DNA of 56,813 nucleotides from Gonapodya sp. JEL0774. Lineage: Eukaryota > Monoblepharomycota > Monoblepharidomycetes > Monoblepharidales > Gonapodyaceae. Positions 11,651-22,454 of the stretch are shown in pieces. Made by a program: the position numbers and the translations under genes. The notes beneath the pieces were generated by a model. It was given only the letters and a program-made list of their open reading frames with translations. It was not told the DNA's origin and did not search any database. The DNA lies in assembly GCA_027604505.1 (NCBI GenBank), contig JADIIX010000143.1, forward strand, positions 1 through 56,813, written 5' to 3'. Every line of letters starts with the position of its first letter. Position 1 is the first letter of the stretch.

Positions 11651-11877
11651 TGTTCTTCTGATAACCTAATATTCATGGATCTTCACGTAATATACTTGTA
11701 AAACAGCTTACAATTCTCACAATCTTCGGGTGACTACCAAAATGAGCGGCAAAAACCACACCAAATTCGAAGACAGAGTGGATTTGGATACTATTGCGGA
11801 CAAAACCTTTGGAGATCCTTTCTTGGTTCCCTTTGATGATCTTCTCAATAACCCATTTCGCCTCATCTGCGTCTCTG
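11651..11877. other. 3' flank shared by two convergent genes
   Basis: This short spacer lies between the stop of the plus-strand ankyrin gene and the stop of the minus-strand prolidase gene. No terminator-like element stands out. Confidence 0.4.
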
Positions 11878-14332
11878 TCACTCTCCCTGCATATACGACT
11901 CTATCTCTTTGATCTCCTTCCCGACATACGGCCCGGTCAAATCCTCCACCCCGTTCTCTGTAACTGCGATATCATCCTCAATCCTCACGCCTCCAACTTT
12001 CGCCCTGTATCTCGACAGCACCACTGGATCGAAGTACTTGGCAAGGGCCGGATCTTGCAGAGCGGGATCGATAAGTCCGTCCACAAAGTAAATGCCAGGT
12101 TCAACAGTGACCACCATGCCAGGAGCCAGTGGACGGCGAAGTCGGAGGTACCGTAGCCCCGGCAGGGGGATGCGCGGGGTACCTGGGGGATAACCCGCAG
12201 GATCATGGACGTCGAGACTGGGAGAAGCGTGAGAGCAGGCCGAAAAGGGTGAAATTTAGGTATTTCAATATAACTCAATCCTCTCATATCTCCAAACCCC
12301 CTTGCAAACGTACCCCATCAAATGTCCCAACCCATGGGGGAAGAACACTGCTTGGACCCTTTTCTCCAGAATCTCTTCCAAATCACCCTTGAGTATGCCA
12401 AGCCGGAGGAGTCCCTTCGCGATGACTCGGTCGGCGAGGAGGTGCATGTCTTCCCAAGCCGTGCCAGGCTTCATAGTAGAGATGACCGTCTGGAGATGGT
12501 TCGTTAGATCGGGTGGTTTGATCCCAGAAATGAAAGTCCGCAGAACGGTCGAGTCATTATCAGATGTCCCTGAAACATACCTTGTTTGCCTCCAACACTA
12601 TCTCGTAGATGTCTTTCCACTCATCGAGGAACTTCCCGCCCACAGGCCAGGTGCGGGTTATGTCCGACGCCTGTGAAGAAGTGGGCATTGAATTTGGATC
12701 AAAGCGAGATGAGGAAAGCAAGAGGGTGGGAATTGTCAATCGAAGAAGTAAGAATAAGCTGGTGGCGACGTAGGGTGACGTGGGAAACGATCCGTGTTTG
12801 ATTGAAGTTCATCCCCAAATATCTCGTTCGTCTGTCGTCCCGGACACGATTTCAGGACCGAAAATCGTTGCAAATATTTGCCTAAAAGCATCTTGCGCAC
12901 TTTCTAAGGCACCCTTTGACTCATTATACTTACGTAACAGAAGTACTCGCATCCCGCATCGACTAGAACCAAGTCGCGAGGGTCGGCTGGCAACGGCCCC
13001 CGGTTGCGAATATAGTCTGGCGGCAGAGTAAAGCAGGAAGGGTGGGAAGTTGGTGAAGGAAGACGGGAACCGGTAACCACCGGCGAAAGTACCGGTCAGC
13101 ACGTGAGGACAGGTCGGGGGACTGGAGCGACAGCAGTGATCACACGCTCTCAACTGGCACGAAGTTCTCTGAATAAACACATCCCATCAAGCAGTCCAGG
13201 CCACTCCTTTTTTTTTCCAGCTATCCTTCTCCCAACCCGGCTCAGACGCTACTCACGCAACGTTGCACCGTGACATCCCCCTCCTACGATGGGCATATAC
13301 GCCTGAAAAGCCGCACCCCTCTTTGCTGTTTCGTAGACAAACAAGGCGTAGAGCTCATGTTCCGTTACGGCGCCCTTGATGGCCACAGTTCTCATGAGCG
13401 CGCGGTGCGCCTCTCCAGAGAGCATGTTGGCTGTTCGGATGAGGGAGATTTCGAGCGGCGATTTGTAAAGGCGAGTAGTGGAGAGAGACAGGGTGACTGT
13501 TTCAGAAGTAGGCGGGTCCGAGACATAAGGAGTCAGGGAGGTCGGGAACGTGAGGGGGATGGGGTGGTAGGAAGGGACAAAGAGTTTGAGAGGATTGGTG
13601 GACGTGCGGGTCTTCGACTCGAGCAATGAGAGTGCCAAAGTAGGGAATTCGGTATCGTAAACAACGTCGTCGACACCGTAAGTAACTTTGAGCACCTCGT
13701 TCGGAGGGTTATCTCCGCTCCACAATGTGTGATCCACATCGTACTTGGGAGCTAAGAGTATGGCGTGGCCCTTGGAGTGATGATCGGAGAAATGAATAAG
13801 GAGGGAGAAGTCGGGGAGATTGACGCCAGTGAGGTAGAAAAAGTTGGATTCTTGGCGGAAGGGTTGTTCCCCGTCGGTGTTGTAACGGTACGCAACCTTG
13901 AAGGACGTAAGGAGCAGAGAGACCAAGTTGACGTGTGAATATTTCAACAACAAACAAATGAGACGTGAAATGCCGATTGCCGACTCTCTACAATCACTTT
14001 GAACGCTCTGCACACTCTTCGTATCGTATCATACGCACCTTGCCGCCTACGATGTACAACAAGCCCTCGGCCACGTGAAGATCAGCCTTCAGTCTTTGTA
14101 TGAATCTTTCCCTATTGCCCTTTGCAACCTCTCGAAAAGAGTCTTCGTTTATGGTTGGATGAACAGGCACCTGGACGACAGATCCATCCTGGGTGCGCGC
14201 CGGTGCCTTTGGAAACAGAGACGAATCAGGCGTTGGCATGACGGCGTGATCCTCATGGACGCTGTGGTCGCCATGGGCATGTCCACCGTTGGTGTGGTGA
14301 TGGTGATCGTGACTGTGTCTGTTGGACGTCAT
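11878..14332 (-). CDS. PEPD: Xaa-Pro dipeptidase (prolidase), M24B metallopeptidase
   Basis: Six exons read on the minus strand: 14332-14039, 13896-13257, 13016-12934, 12670-12581, 12489-12314 and 12217-11878. They join in frame to 540 residues. Prolidase cleaves dipeptides with C-terminal proline and uses a two-metal centre. The N-terminal creatinase-like domain shows FRQESNFFYLTGV. The C-terminal pita-bread domain shows all five metal ligands: D in LVLVDAGCE, D in SDITRTWP, H in FFPHGLGHLMGLDVHD, E in VTVEPGIYF and E in GGVRIEDD. The closing region follows animal and fungal PEPD closely (LRRPLAPGM). The protein begins with an unusual His-rich stretch (HDHHHHTNGGHAHGDH) not typical of the family, perhaps metal-binding. 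It is cytosolic by expectation. The 263-base third intron holds an open frame of no known family. Confidence 0.93.
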
Positions 14333-14785
14333 ATGGTGTAGCTGTAATCGGCGAAGTGGATCCTGACTATAAAAAACGGATTGCACTCGGCCGGATTCGA
14401 TGTGCTTGAGCTAAACCTCTCGGTTGTTGCTGGTGTGCGTATCGGAATCGGCTGTTCAGTAATTCCAGGGACCAATTGCACAGTCTCGAGTCACATGTGT
14501 TATGAGTGCACTACTTAAGGACATGGAATACTGTAATTGCTTCTAGTTATGTAAGCGACTGTTAGATGCTGTTCATTCAGCAGGTGAGGAAATGACCACC
14601 AAGTTTGTTGCTCGAGTGAGCGGGGGCTCACGAGAAAAAGTATCTCAAAAGAGGACGGGGTCACCTTCCCTCTCTTGTGTGAACAGGAGAATATGATGTG
14701 TTGTGCGCGGAGCGATGGTCGGTGAAATCACTTGAGATCCTTCGACGATCACTGTTTTGTCCCACTTTCCCCAACACCGCAGAAC
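14333..14785. other. divergent promoter region
   Basis: About 450 bases separate the minus-strand prolidase start from the plus-strand ankyrin/SH3 gene, so promoters probably lie back to back. I see no gene and no clear TATA box. Confidence 0.4.
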
Positions 14786-16550
14786 ATGTCGAGTGTCCAA
14801 GAAATCCAGTTGATCGAAGCCGTAGAAGCTGGAAACAGACTACGTGTCTGCGAATTGCTGGCTCAGGGCGAAAACGCGAACGCGCGGAAGAGAGTCTCCT
14901 TGACCAGACGACTCACGACCAGGGAAACAAAGACCGATACGGTTGATTGCGAGTCTGTACTCGCATTGGCCATCATTTACGGTCACTTGGAGATTGTCGA
15001 AGCACTTCTGGCCATGGGTGCAGACCAGAACGCAAGCATCGATTGGAAGATTGCAGATCACAGTCCTCCTGGGCATTTCACCCCAGACAATTGGAATGCC
15101 GTGCGCTGGCACTGGACGTACACTTTTCCGAATCCTTTATGCCTGGCGGTGGGTCGTGGAGGCACAAAGAAGTACTGCCGTGGGAGCACGTTCCCTGTCC
15201 CCGACTCTTCCGACGGTGTCATACTGGTCAACAAGAACGGGGGGCATATCCATCTGGACAATCCTACGCAACTACAAGATTTCACCGTCTCATTGGCTCT
15301 CAGGTCATCCCTCTCAATTGTCGAGAAGCTCCTTCAGCATGGAGCAGTGGTGACGGACTCGGTTCTCGTCGCAGCCCGCCAACAGCCTAGCAAAGAGATC
15401 CTGCGTGCGCTAGAGCGACACCAAACGGATCAACGGAATGGTAGTGCTCGCTCCTTGCCTCCGTCCTCTACAGCAACCACTGCTGGTGCGCCACCGGTTC
15501 TGTCTTCTAGGCCATTCCCCGACAACTTGACTTCTTTGATCCGCTTCCAAACCCGGGAAATCCAAAATCCATCCAACTCCAGCCAGGAAGCTGTCACTGC
15601 AGTGCCAGCCGTAACCCCGGGTTCTTCCATCGACACTTTGGCATCCCTCGTCGCGACTCAAGCTCGGAGAATCGAAGATCTTACCACCCGCAACGAAGAG
15701 CTCTCTATCCGTGCGGCTGTTTCGGAGAGCAAAGTCAGCGAACTCGACCGGCGCATAGCGGATCTCACTCGCGATAACGCCTCTCTGACAACCGCCAACA
15801 AAGACCTCCACTCCACCATGGCCACCAAGGACGCACAGATTACATCCTTAGAGCGCGATAACGCCGTTCTTCATGCTCGTCTCGCAAATGTCACGAACCC
15901 GATTTCGCCCGTCGTTCCTGCTGCTCCAATCTCGCCTGTCACGGTCAACAGGGTCATGTACACCGTCGCCGACTTTGACGCACGGGATGGGGGTGAGCTG
16001 CAAGTGAGGGTTGGTGACGAAGTGTACGTAAAACTGTCATTCTCGGATGGATGGGCTTCGGTGAGTCTCTTGTCATTTAAATACCTAGTTCCTGCGTAGC
16101 GAGTCACCGCGCACATGCTCATCTTAAACTCTTCTGAACCTCGCTTTGTATCCATCACACCCCCCAAACCAGGGCATAAACACCGCCACGGGAGCATCCG
16201 GAGCCTTTCCGTTCGCGTGTGTCAGCGTCACGCCGCTGCTGGCTCGCATACAACCCCACCACACCTCACAATTCGCCATGCGCAACGAATCGCAATTTTT
16301 GATGCAATTCAACTCTGGGAACCCGTTCCGTCCAGTTGGACAACCTAGCTCGCGATACACTGACGACATCAACACTGTCAACAGGTCCCCTCCGCCGTCA
16401 CTGATGCGGTCACCCGGTGCCTTGGATTCACGCATGTCGCCATACGGTGGTAGTCTCGTGGTGGATGCTACCGCCACAATTGTCGGTGGGCATGGGGACA
16501 ATGAGAGTGGGACAGATACCGGACTGCTTCGGGAGCGTGGTAGGGAGTAG
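14786..16550 (+). CDS. ankyrin / coiled-coil / SH3 protein, tandem copy 1
   Basis: Two exons, 14786-16060 and 16173-16550, give about 550 residues. Ankyrin units occupy roughly residues 1-240 (IQLIEAVEAGNRLRVCELLA; ALAIIYGHLEIVEALLAMGA; SLSIVEKLLQHGAVV). A Pro/Ser linker is followed by a coiled coil (about 290-370, IEDLTTRNEELSIRAAVSES, ending ITSLERDNAVLHARLA). An SH3 domain then runs over about 395-450 (YTVADFDARDGGELQVRVGD, FSDGWAS then GINTATGASGAFPFACV). The intron splits the SH3 domain after the Trp. The tail is Ser/Pro-rich. Ankyrin plus SH3 suggests a scaffold that binds one partner through repeats and a proline-rich partner through SH3, with the coiled coil for dimerisation. That role is inferred. 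A paralogue follows 199 bases downstream in the same orientation. The first frame ATG used is MSSVQEIQ. Confidence 0.85.
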
Positions 16551-16749
16551 CCACAAACCATTGGGTTGTTTGTGATTAGGGCTGTACTTGATGGAGCTTG
16601 AGGCTGCATACATGTGGTGGCTTCATTGATCTTTGTGACTACCTTGTTGGCGTTTTTTTGTCTCCCACCGTCTTGAGTGCATGGAGGGAACAGCAAACAG
16701 AAAACGGCAAAACCTGCGACAGCAATCTCCGCAATAAATCGAACCTCCG
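16551..16749. other. spacer between tandem paralogues
   Basis: This 199-base spacer must contain the 3' end of copy 1 and the promoter of copy 2. Nothing else is visible. Confidence 0.4.
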
Positions 16750-18296
16750 ATGAGCAGAATAGAATCTCAACTCATTGAAGCTGTGGAAGGTGGTGATCCC
16801 GCACGCGTCCGGCAACTGTTGGCTGACGGGGTTAGTGTGAATGCGCGGAAGAGAGTCACTTTGAAGGTCGATCTTGAGAGTGGCGAGACCAAATCCGACG
16901 CCATTGATTGCGAGTCAGCACTGACACTTGCCATTCTCCATGGTCACTTGGACGTGGTCAGAGCGCTGCTGGCCCACGGTGCCGACCCCAACGCAACATG
17001 CGAATGGCGCATTGCAGACCACGAATCAACCCCCTGGACATTCGCAAAATGGAACACGTACCGCTGGCTTCTAACAATAACTTTTTCGAGCCCGCTCTTG
17101 CTTGCCATCGGACGAGGGGGTCGCATGGTCGCTTCGATACCTGATCCCGAATCCGAGGATAGTGAAGACAGGTTCGACGTCACAATGGAAACGCACCACA
17201 AACTTCAAATCAACCTTAAAGGAGGAGACGTTCGCCTTGAGAACCCCACCGATGCACGCGGAGCATGTGTCGACTTTGCCATGCGTAGGTCACTAGACAT
17301 TGTGAAGTTGCTGCTTGAGCACGGCGCAGTCGTCTCGGATTCAATCGTCGCCACAGCACGGAAGGTTCAAGATACCCAGTACGCTGAATGCCTCGAGCAA
17401 TATCTCATCAACCAACGGAATCCCGTGCCAGTTATGCCACATAACCCTTTTATAAATGGCATGGACTCTTATTTTGCCCTTCTAGCAACGAAGGATCAAA
17501 AGAACGATCAATTGACTACTCGGATCGAAGAATTATCTGTGCGGTGCGCCCTCGCGGAGAGTAAAGTGGAAGGTCTGGCGGAACGCGTTGGAGACCTCCT
17601 CAGCGAAAACTCTTCACTTAAATCATCCAACCAAACTCTGAACACCGAGAACCAAGCACTCTTATCAAAAAGCGCCACCGATATCATGAAGATCTCGTTT
17701 CTTGAGCGGGAGAACGCCTTGCTGCGTTCACAACTGTCATCGCTTTCCCCTCCGGCACCGCGACCAACCCCGCTGTCGCCTTACAACATCAAGAAGATCA
17801 TGTTTGCAATCGCTGACCATGACGTTCGTGATAATGATGAATTGCGCATCGCTGTTGGTGACGAGGTCTATGTGAACATGGGATATTCAGACGGTTGGGC
17901 TTCGGTGAATCATGAGAGCCTCCCCTTAATTTCTAAGCGGTCAACACCTGGTTAATTCTCGATCATTTTGCCATTGTATATGTACAGGGTTTCAACACTG
18001 CGAGTGGGGTTTCTGGTTTCTTCCCACTCGCCTGTGTCAGCTCGCAACCTAGTACTGAGCCCACAATCCTGCGACGCGTCCAGCCATCCCTCTCGACCCT
18101 TCGCCACGATTCTCGTATCGCCAACCAAACACCGACACCTAGTCCATTCCGAGCGGTCTTTTCTCCGACCCGCGTATCATCACAGTTCGATACTGCCATT
18201 ACCAATCCCCAGAGCTATGGAGCCGCAGGATCGGCTTCCGGTGCTGACGATGGGGAGCGCTTCTCGCATGCTAAAGCAACGGCTAGTACGCAGTAG
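16750..18296 (+). CDS. ankyrin / coiled-coil / SH3 protein, tandem copy 2
   Basis: Two exons, 16750-17904 and 17988-18296, give about 487 residues. The protein aligns with the preceding gene from end to end: SQLIEAVEGGDPARVRQLLA, NARKRVTLKVDLESGETKSD, LAILHGHLDVVRALLAHGAD, then a coiled coil (IEELSVRCALAESKVEGLAE ... ISFLERENALLRSQL) and an SH3 domain (FAIADHDVRDNDELRIAVGD, YSDGWAS then GFNTASGVSGFFPLACV). The intron sits at the same residue and phase as in copy 1, so the pair comes from a duplication after the intron was in place. The linker between ankyrin and coiled coil is shorter than in copy 1. The C-terminal tails have diverged. Function as a scaffold is inferred from architecture only. 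Confidence 0.85.
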
Positions 18297-18961
18297 GATC
18301 GTGTCAGTGGATTTTGGGACTGACTGGCGGCGTTTTGAAGAAGAAGGGCAAATATCTCAACAATCTTTCACACATCCTATATATCGCAGATGCCAATTGT
18401 CAAATTGTTTCGTACTCGTTTAATTTAATGCGCTGTACAGTTGCATCGCCTGGTCCCTCCTGGTCCTGATGATCCGCGGGGAAACGGAAATGACGGTGAA
18501 TAGGAAGTCACAGTGTCCGCGGCATCCACATATCATCCGCTCCCGGATCCAAAAGAATGAAAACCTAGCTCCCGTGCCCCATGTCAGCATGCAAAGTGCT
18601 ACTCGCAGAGCCATTTTGCCGTCAACGAATTTCCGTGAGCATCGTGTTCAGCGTTTGTCTTGGCAATACCACAATATCCCAGTATCTGTCTGACTCAAAA
18701 AATCCTCTCTCCCCGTGAAAGCGTCCGAAATTTGGGCTGGCACCGTAACCAAGTGAAAATAGCGTAAGGCGAGTTGAGGAGGTCAGTGAGAATGCTTCTG
18801 CTCACACGAGCAAGGGTGAGCAAAGACGGAATAGGGAGAGCGCGGCCCGCTCAAGTAGGTTGAATGTAAATACTTCAGCTTTGACGGACATCGCATGAGA
18901 TCCCTCGTTGCAGAATCGCTGGGCAAACTCGAGAACCGGCGTACTTCCACTTGTCTCCTAA
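18297..18961. other. intergenic
   Basis: No gene can be supported here. Short open frames on both strands lack family resemblance. Confidence 0.4.
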
Positions 18962-19390
18962 TTACAGCCATCTCCGCAGAATCCAGGAGTGTCTTCTGCC
19001 CAGCACGCTAACCAAGCAATTCCACCATGTCCAGGAGGTCCCGTTCCACTGAGTGAAGAGGGCGGCGGTTGTTTGTAATATGTAAATGTAGGCGGATACT
19101 CCGGTCCTCAGCAGCCGCCTCACAACGCGTCGCATTGCACAACTTCTCATCAGCACTCCTTGCGGAGCGCAGTACCTGGCGATCCGGCGTAACGGATCGC
19201 GCAAAGTGCGAGTGTTTGCGACAAGACGTACAAGGCGACCGGAAATCGCTGGCTTGGGGAGTCCAAGGCGGTGATTGCTCCAGTGGAAGGAGAGAAACAT
19301 GGAAATGGTGGATGGCAAGTCGAATAGGCGGAAAGGTCTGCCGGTCTGGGCAGTCTGCAACATGGTGCCTTCCATGTCCATTCGAATGAA
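18962..19390 (-). pseudogene. truncated copy of the F-box-like/ankyrin gene at 9839
   Basis: On the minus strand the frame reads PFRLFDLPSTISMFLSFHWS then NHRLGLPKPAISG. It matches SFRLLDLPAPILLRISIRWT and DHRLGLPTPALSR of the protein at 9839-11650. Further on the match moves to a second frame (SIRLHLHI ... LHSVERDLLDMVELLG versus SIRRHLPA ... LHTVERGLLDAVALLG), so there is at least one frameshift near 19080-19100. The copy stops after about 130 codons, before the ankyrin repeats. It is a dead 5' fragment. Confidence 0.75.
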
Positions 19391-19597
19391 TGTCACCATC
19401 CAAGGGGGGCCTTCTGCCATCAATACTAAATCAAGCATAGCAGCTGGTGGTAAATCGTCATCAGATTTCAGAATCTCGGTTTTGGTGGTAAAAATCTTTT
19501 CATGCTCACGCACCACACCACTGCAGTTGGTGTCCACATAGTGTCCCAAAAGGCGGAGAGTGTGTGTTGTGACTGTCTGAACAGCTTCGCTCGAACG

Positions 19598-21752
19598 ATG
19601 GTAAACTGCTCTCGTTGTGATAAACTTCTCGAAAAGCCCCCAGTCTGTAGTCGATGCAAGGAAGCGGCGTACTGCGGTACTGATTGTCAGAAGCGTGCAT
19701 GGTCATCATCTCATAAAAGCACTTGCAAAAAGTCCTTGAACAAAACTCCCGAATCAGCTCCACCAATCGCTCGCTCGTCCTCCTCCCTTGGCTTGGGGCT
19801 AAAGATCGAAGCTGGCGGGAACATTGGCATGATGGACGAAGGCGAGGACAGCAAACTTGATTTTCTCACCAAGATGAACTCAACATTGGAGGTCGCATTA
19901 CGCTCTGGCAGAATGCCGAAAGGGAACTATCTCAAGTCCATGGATCTCCTTCGGGTTCTTCATGCGTTCCAGAAGGAATACTCAAGAACTTACAAAGGTT
20001 CTCCCCGTTCACTCAGGCGAAACTGAAGATCAACAAGGAGAGCTGCATGATCCACCGTTTTGTACGATTTCGCACCCTTGTTAAAGGCATTGATGCGGGC
20101 ATTCCCATTCATCCATTTTGTGCGGATTCTCCTGAATGAAAGTAAAGGACGTCCAGCTCTTAGAGGGCGCGTGGGAGTATCAACGTTCGCAGTTTTTCAC
20201 GAATCGTCTCTTACAAATGAGTAGCTGAGTGGTACTCTCACATACAGTGACCCCAGCAATATGGCTCAGCGGTGGGGAGAGATCTCGATGAAGTTTTCCG
20301 GATTTTGAAGTCGGCAAAACCTGATGATATTTTTCCGATGCATTCTAGTATTTCGGATGGGAACTCGTACGACGACAAGTTCTCACGCGCTGTCGGGAAT
20401 GTCGTAGCGGTACCCGACATCCTCGTACTGGGTCAAAGTCACGTGTTTATCGGTTTTGCTGATCCTGGGTTCCTCATCAACAGCAGGACAATTGGTAGTG
20501 CGGGAGCGGTCCACATTTGTTGGGTACGACGCCTCAGCATATGCAGTGGCAAAATCGCTTGTGATTTTGCGAATGTTGGAGATGAACACACCTATTGAAA
20601 GTGTTGTGCAGGTGTGGTTTTCGGAAGGCTGGGCAGACAAGACTTTGGATTGCTTCAAGGATGCTGTGAAGTCTGTTCTTACCAGAGCGTAGCCACAAAA
20701 GATTCCGATGACTTCGGACGTGAGATGTCTACTCTCCTTCTGGAGCGCTTGTTCTGCTCCAACAATCTCTGAAGCACGAAACCTCTGGTTCGGCCACCTG
20801 CGCCCATACAACAGCGATTTTGACGCAGTCACGGCGCTGGATCGCAGCGCAGACCGAGACGCATTTAGTCGATACCTGCTCACAGGCGACGTATCGGAGT
20901 CGTTAGGTTTTACCACCACTTTCAATTCTACCGTGGGCAGCGTCACGTTCTGTTGCATTCCACCAGGCATTTTGCCTGTTGGTCTGGACCCATTTTATCA
21001 TCGGCTGCCAGTACTTTCGTGGTTGGGAACCTGACTACCCAGCCCCCGTCCCTCATGCACATCATCCGGGACAATCTTTATTCGTCTGAAAGCTGCGCAA
21101 GCTGAGATTTTTGCTCGTACCCTTTGTATCTCGCTCCATCAGCAGATGCTCACCATGTCTTCAACTTCAACATTCTCCGCGATTTGATCTTTGGATCCGT
21201 ACTTGATCAATTGGAGCAACCTCCCCCGACTACTTCTCCCCCGAGAATTTCCACATCATGGCTCGAGCATGTTCGGGTTCTCAAACTGGTCATACAGGTT
21301 ATTCCATGAATTGGTCTCGCCGAGTCTTTGGAGCAGAGATCGGCGACTACCGTGCTCAGTTTCGAAAGAACATGCTTGATGTGGGACGGAAGGGTAATCA
21401 ACAAGCATACTCAATAATGGATCGGCATGCCAGGCTCTTGAGGCGAGATGTAGACGCAACCAATCCAAGAAACTTTGCGAACATTCCATTGACAGTGCAG
21501 TATTCGAAGATTTGGCTCGAGTGGTTCTTTAGGGGTCAGGTGAGTGGCATTGCCTAAATGTTTTGAGTTTTGGAATCGGTGTTTGATTCGGAAAGTGACT
21601 TCCACCTTGACGCATTTTGTTTGCATCAGAACGTCTCTCGAATGCAATTTCCAAGCACCCCATTTATAGATCCGTTTGCCGGACGCAACTCGAATGTCGT
21701 ATTCGGATTCAGCTTCGACACATCGCTCAAGCTCAATACTTTGCTGATGTGA
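19598..21752 (+). pseudogene. disrupted MYND zinc-finger protein gene
   Basis: The start is intact: a MYND finger CSRCDKLLEKPPVCSRCKEA then YCGTDCQKRAW and H-x3-C (usable ATG at 19598, alternative at 19502). Later blocks belong to the large fungal MYND family that carries a DUF4470-like region: RERSTFVGYDASAYAVAKSL, VVQVWFSEGWADKTL, SEARNLWFGHL, DRDAFSRYLLTGDVSE, INWSNLP ... ENFHIMARACSG. They are not in one frame. The frame slips around 19985, again near 20490, and near 21236 at a run of five C. An in-frame TAG at about 20690 interrupts the same open frame. One intron near the end (GQ|NVSRMQF, about 21540-21630) would still splice. I read this as a recent pseudogene. Base-calling errors could account for some of the shifts. 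Confidence 0.65.
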
Positions 21753-22454
21753 CACTGCCGGAGGGATTAAATGAGACAGCTCACTTGGCAAATTGAGCGG
21801 TAACAAATGGTACGCTGGAATGCCTTAAGATGGATTCATTTTCAATAAAGTAGTACCATTGGGAAGAAATTTGTTCACCCATTTTATCTCGGACGCACTA
21901 CATCATACCATGCTGAATGGACTCGCGTGGGTCGGACAGTAACCTGACACGCAGTAATATATGTGTATGCGATATTCTGTGCCCCTGCTGCATAAGGTGT
22001 TCAATGACTTCGTCGCATCACCACACGTTGAGTCTCTTGCGACGATCCGATGGATCTGTCGTTATGTAACCTAAACTCATGAGGGTAATTACTTGTTGGA
22101 CGCACAGAGGGCCGGGACCTACCGGCATACAGTCAACGAGACAGCATACCCGTATCAAAGTTGCTTATAGATTACTAGGGCCGGGTTCCTCATCTCCTAG
22201 TCTATCTATCTTTATTAATTTTTCCTAGTATCCCTATCTTGTCATCAGCCCATTTCTAGAGAAAGGCTGTACGGCTTCTCCTAGTCTACCTGTATATATT
22301 GGTACAGCAGGTTGCCCAACCAGAATCCTCAGCAACCTGGAGGCCACCGTATTGGTTCCCAGGAGGCTCCTGCGTGCTGCCGCGAAAACCTTTGCATCAG
22401 AAATTACATCTCTGTTAGGTTATCCAGGCGAGTAAGGAGGTGCGCTGGAGAGTG
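21753..22454. other. gene-free, repeat-like block
   Basis: This is AT-rich in part and contains the motif TCTCCTAGTCTA twice (near 22190 and 22276), plus CT/AG-rich words reminiscent of degraded LTR ends. No retroelement coding sequence, target-site duplication or primer-binding site can be shown. Confidence 0.25.

Noticed and set aside
16124-16696. 190-codon minus-strand frame
   Set aside because: Lies across the SH3 exon and tail of the Ank-CC-SH3 gene; no family resemblance.
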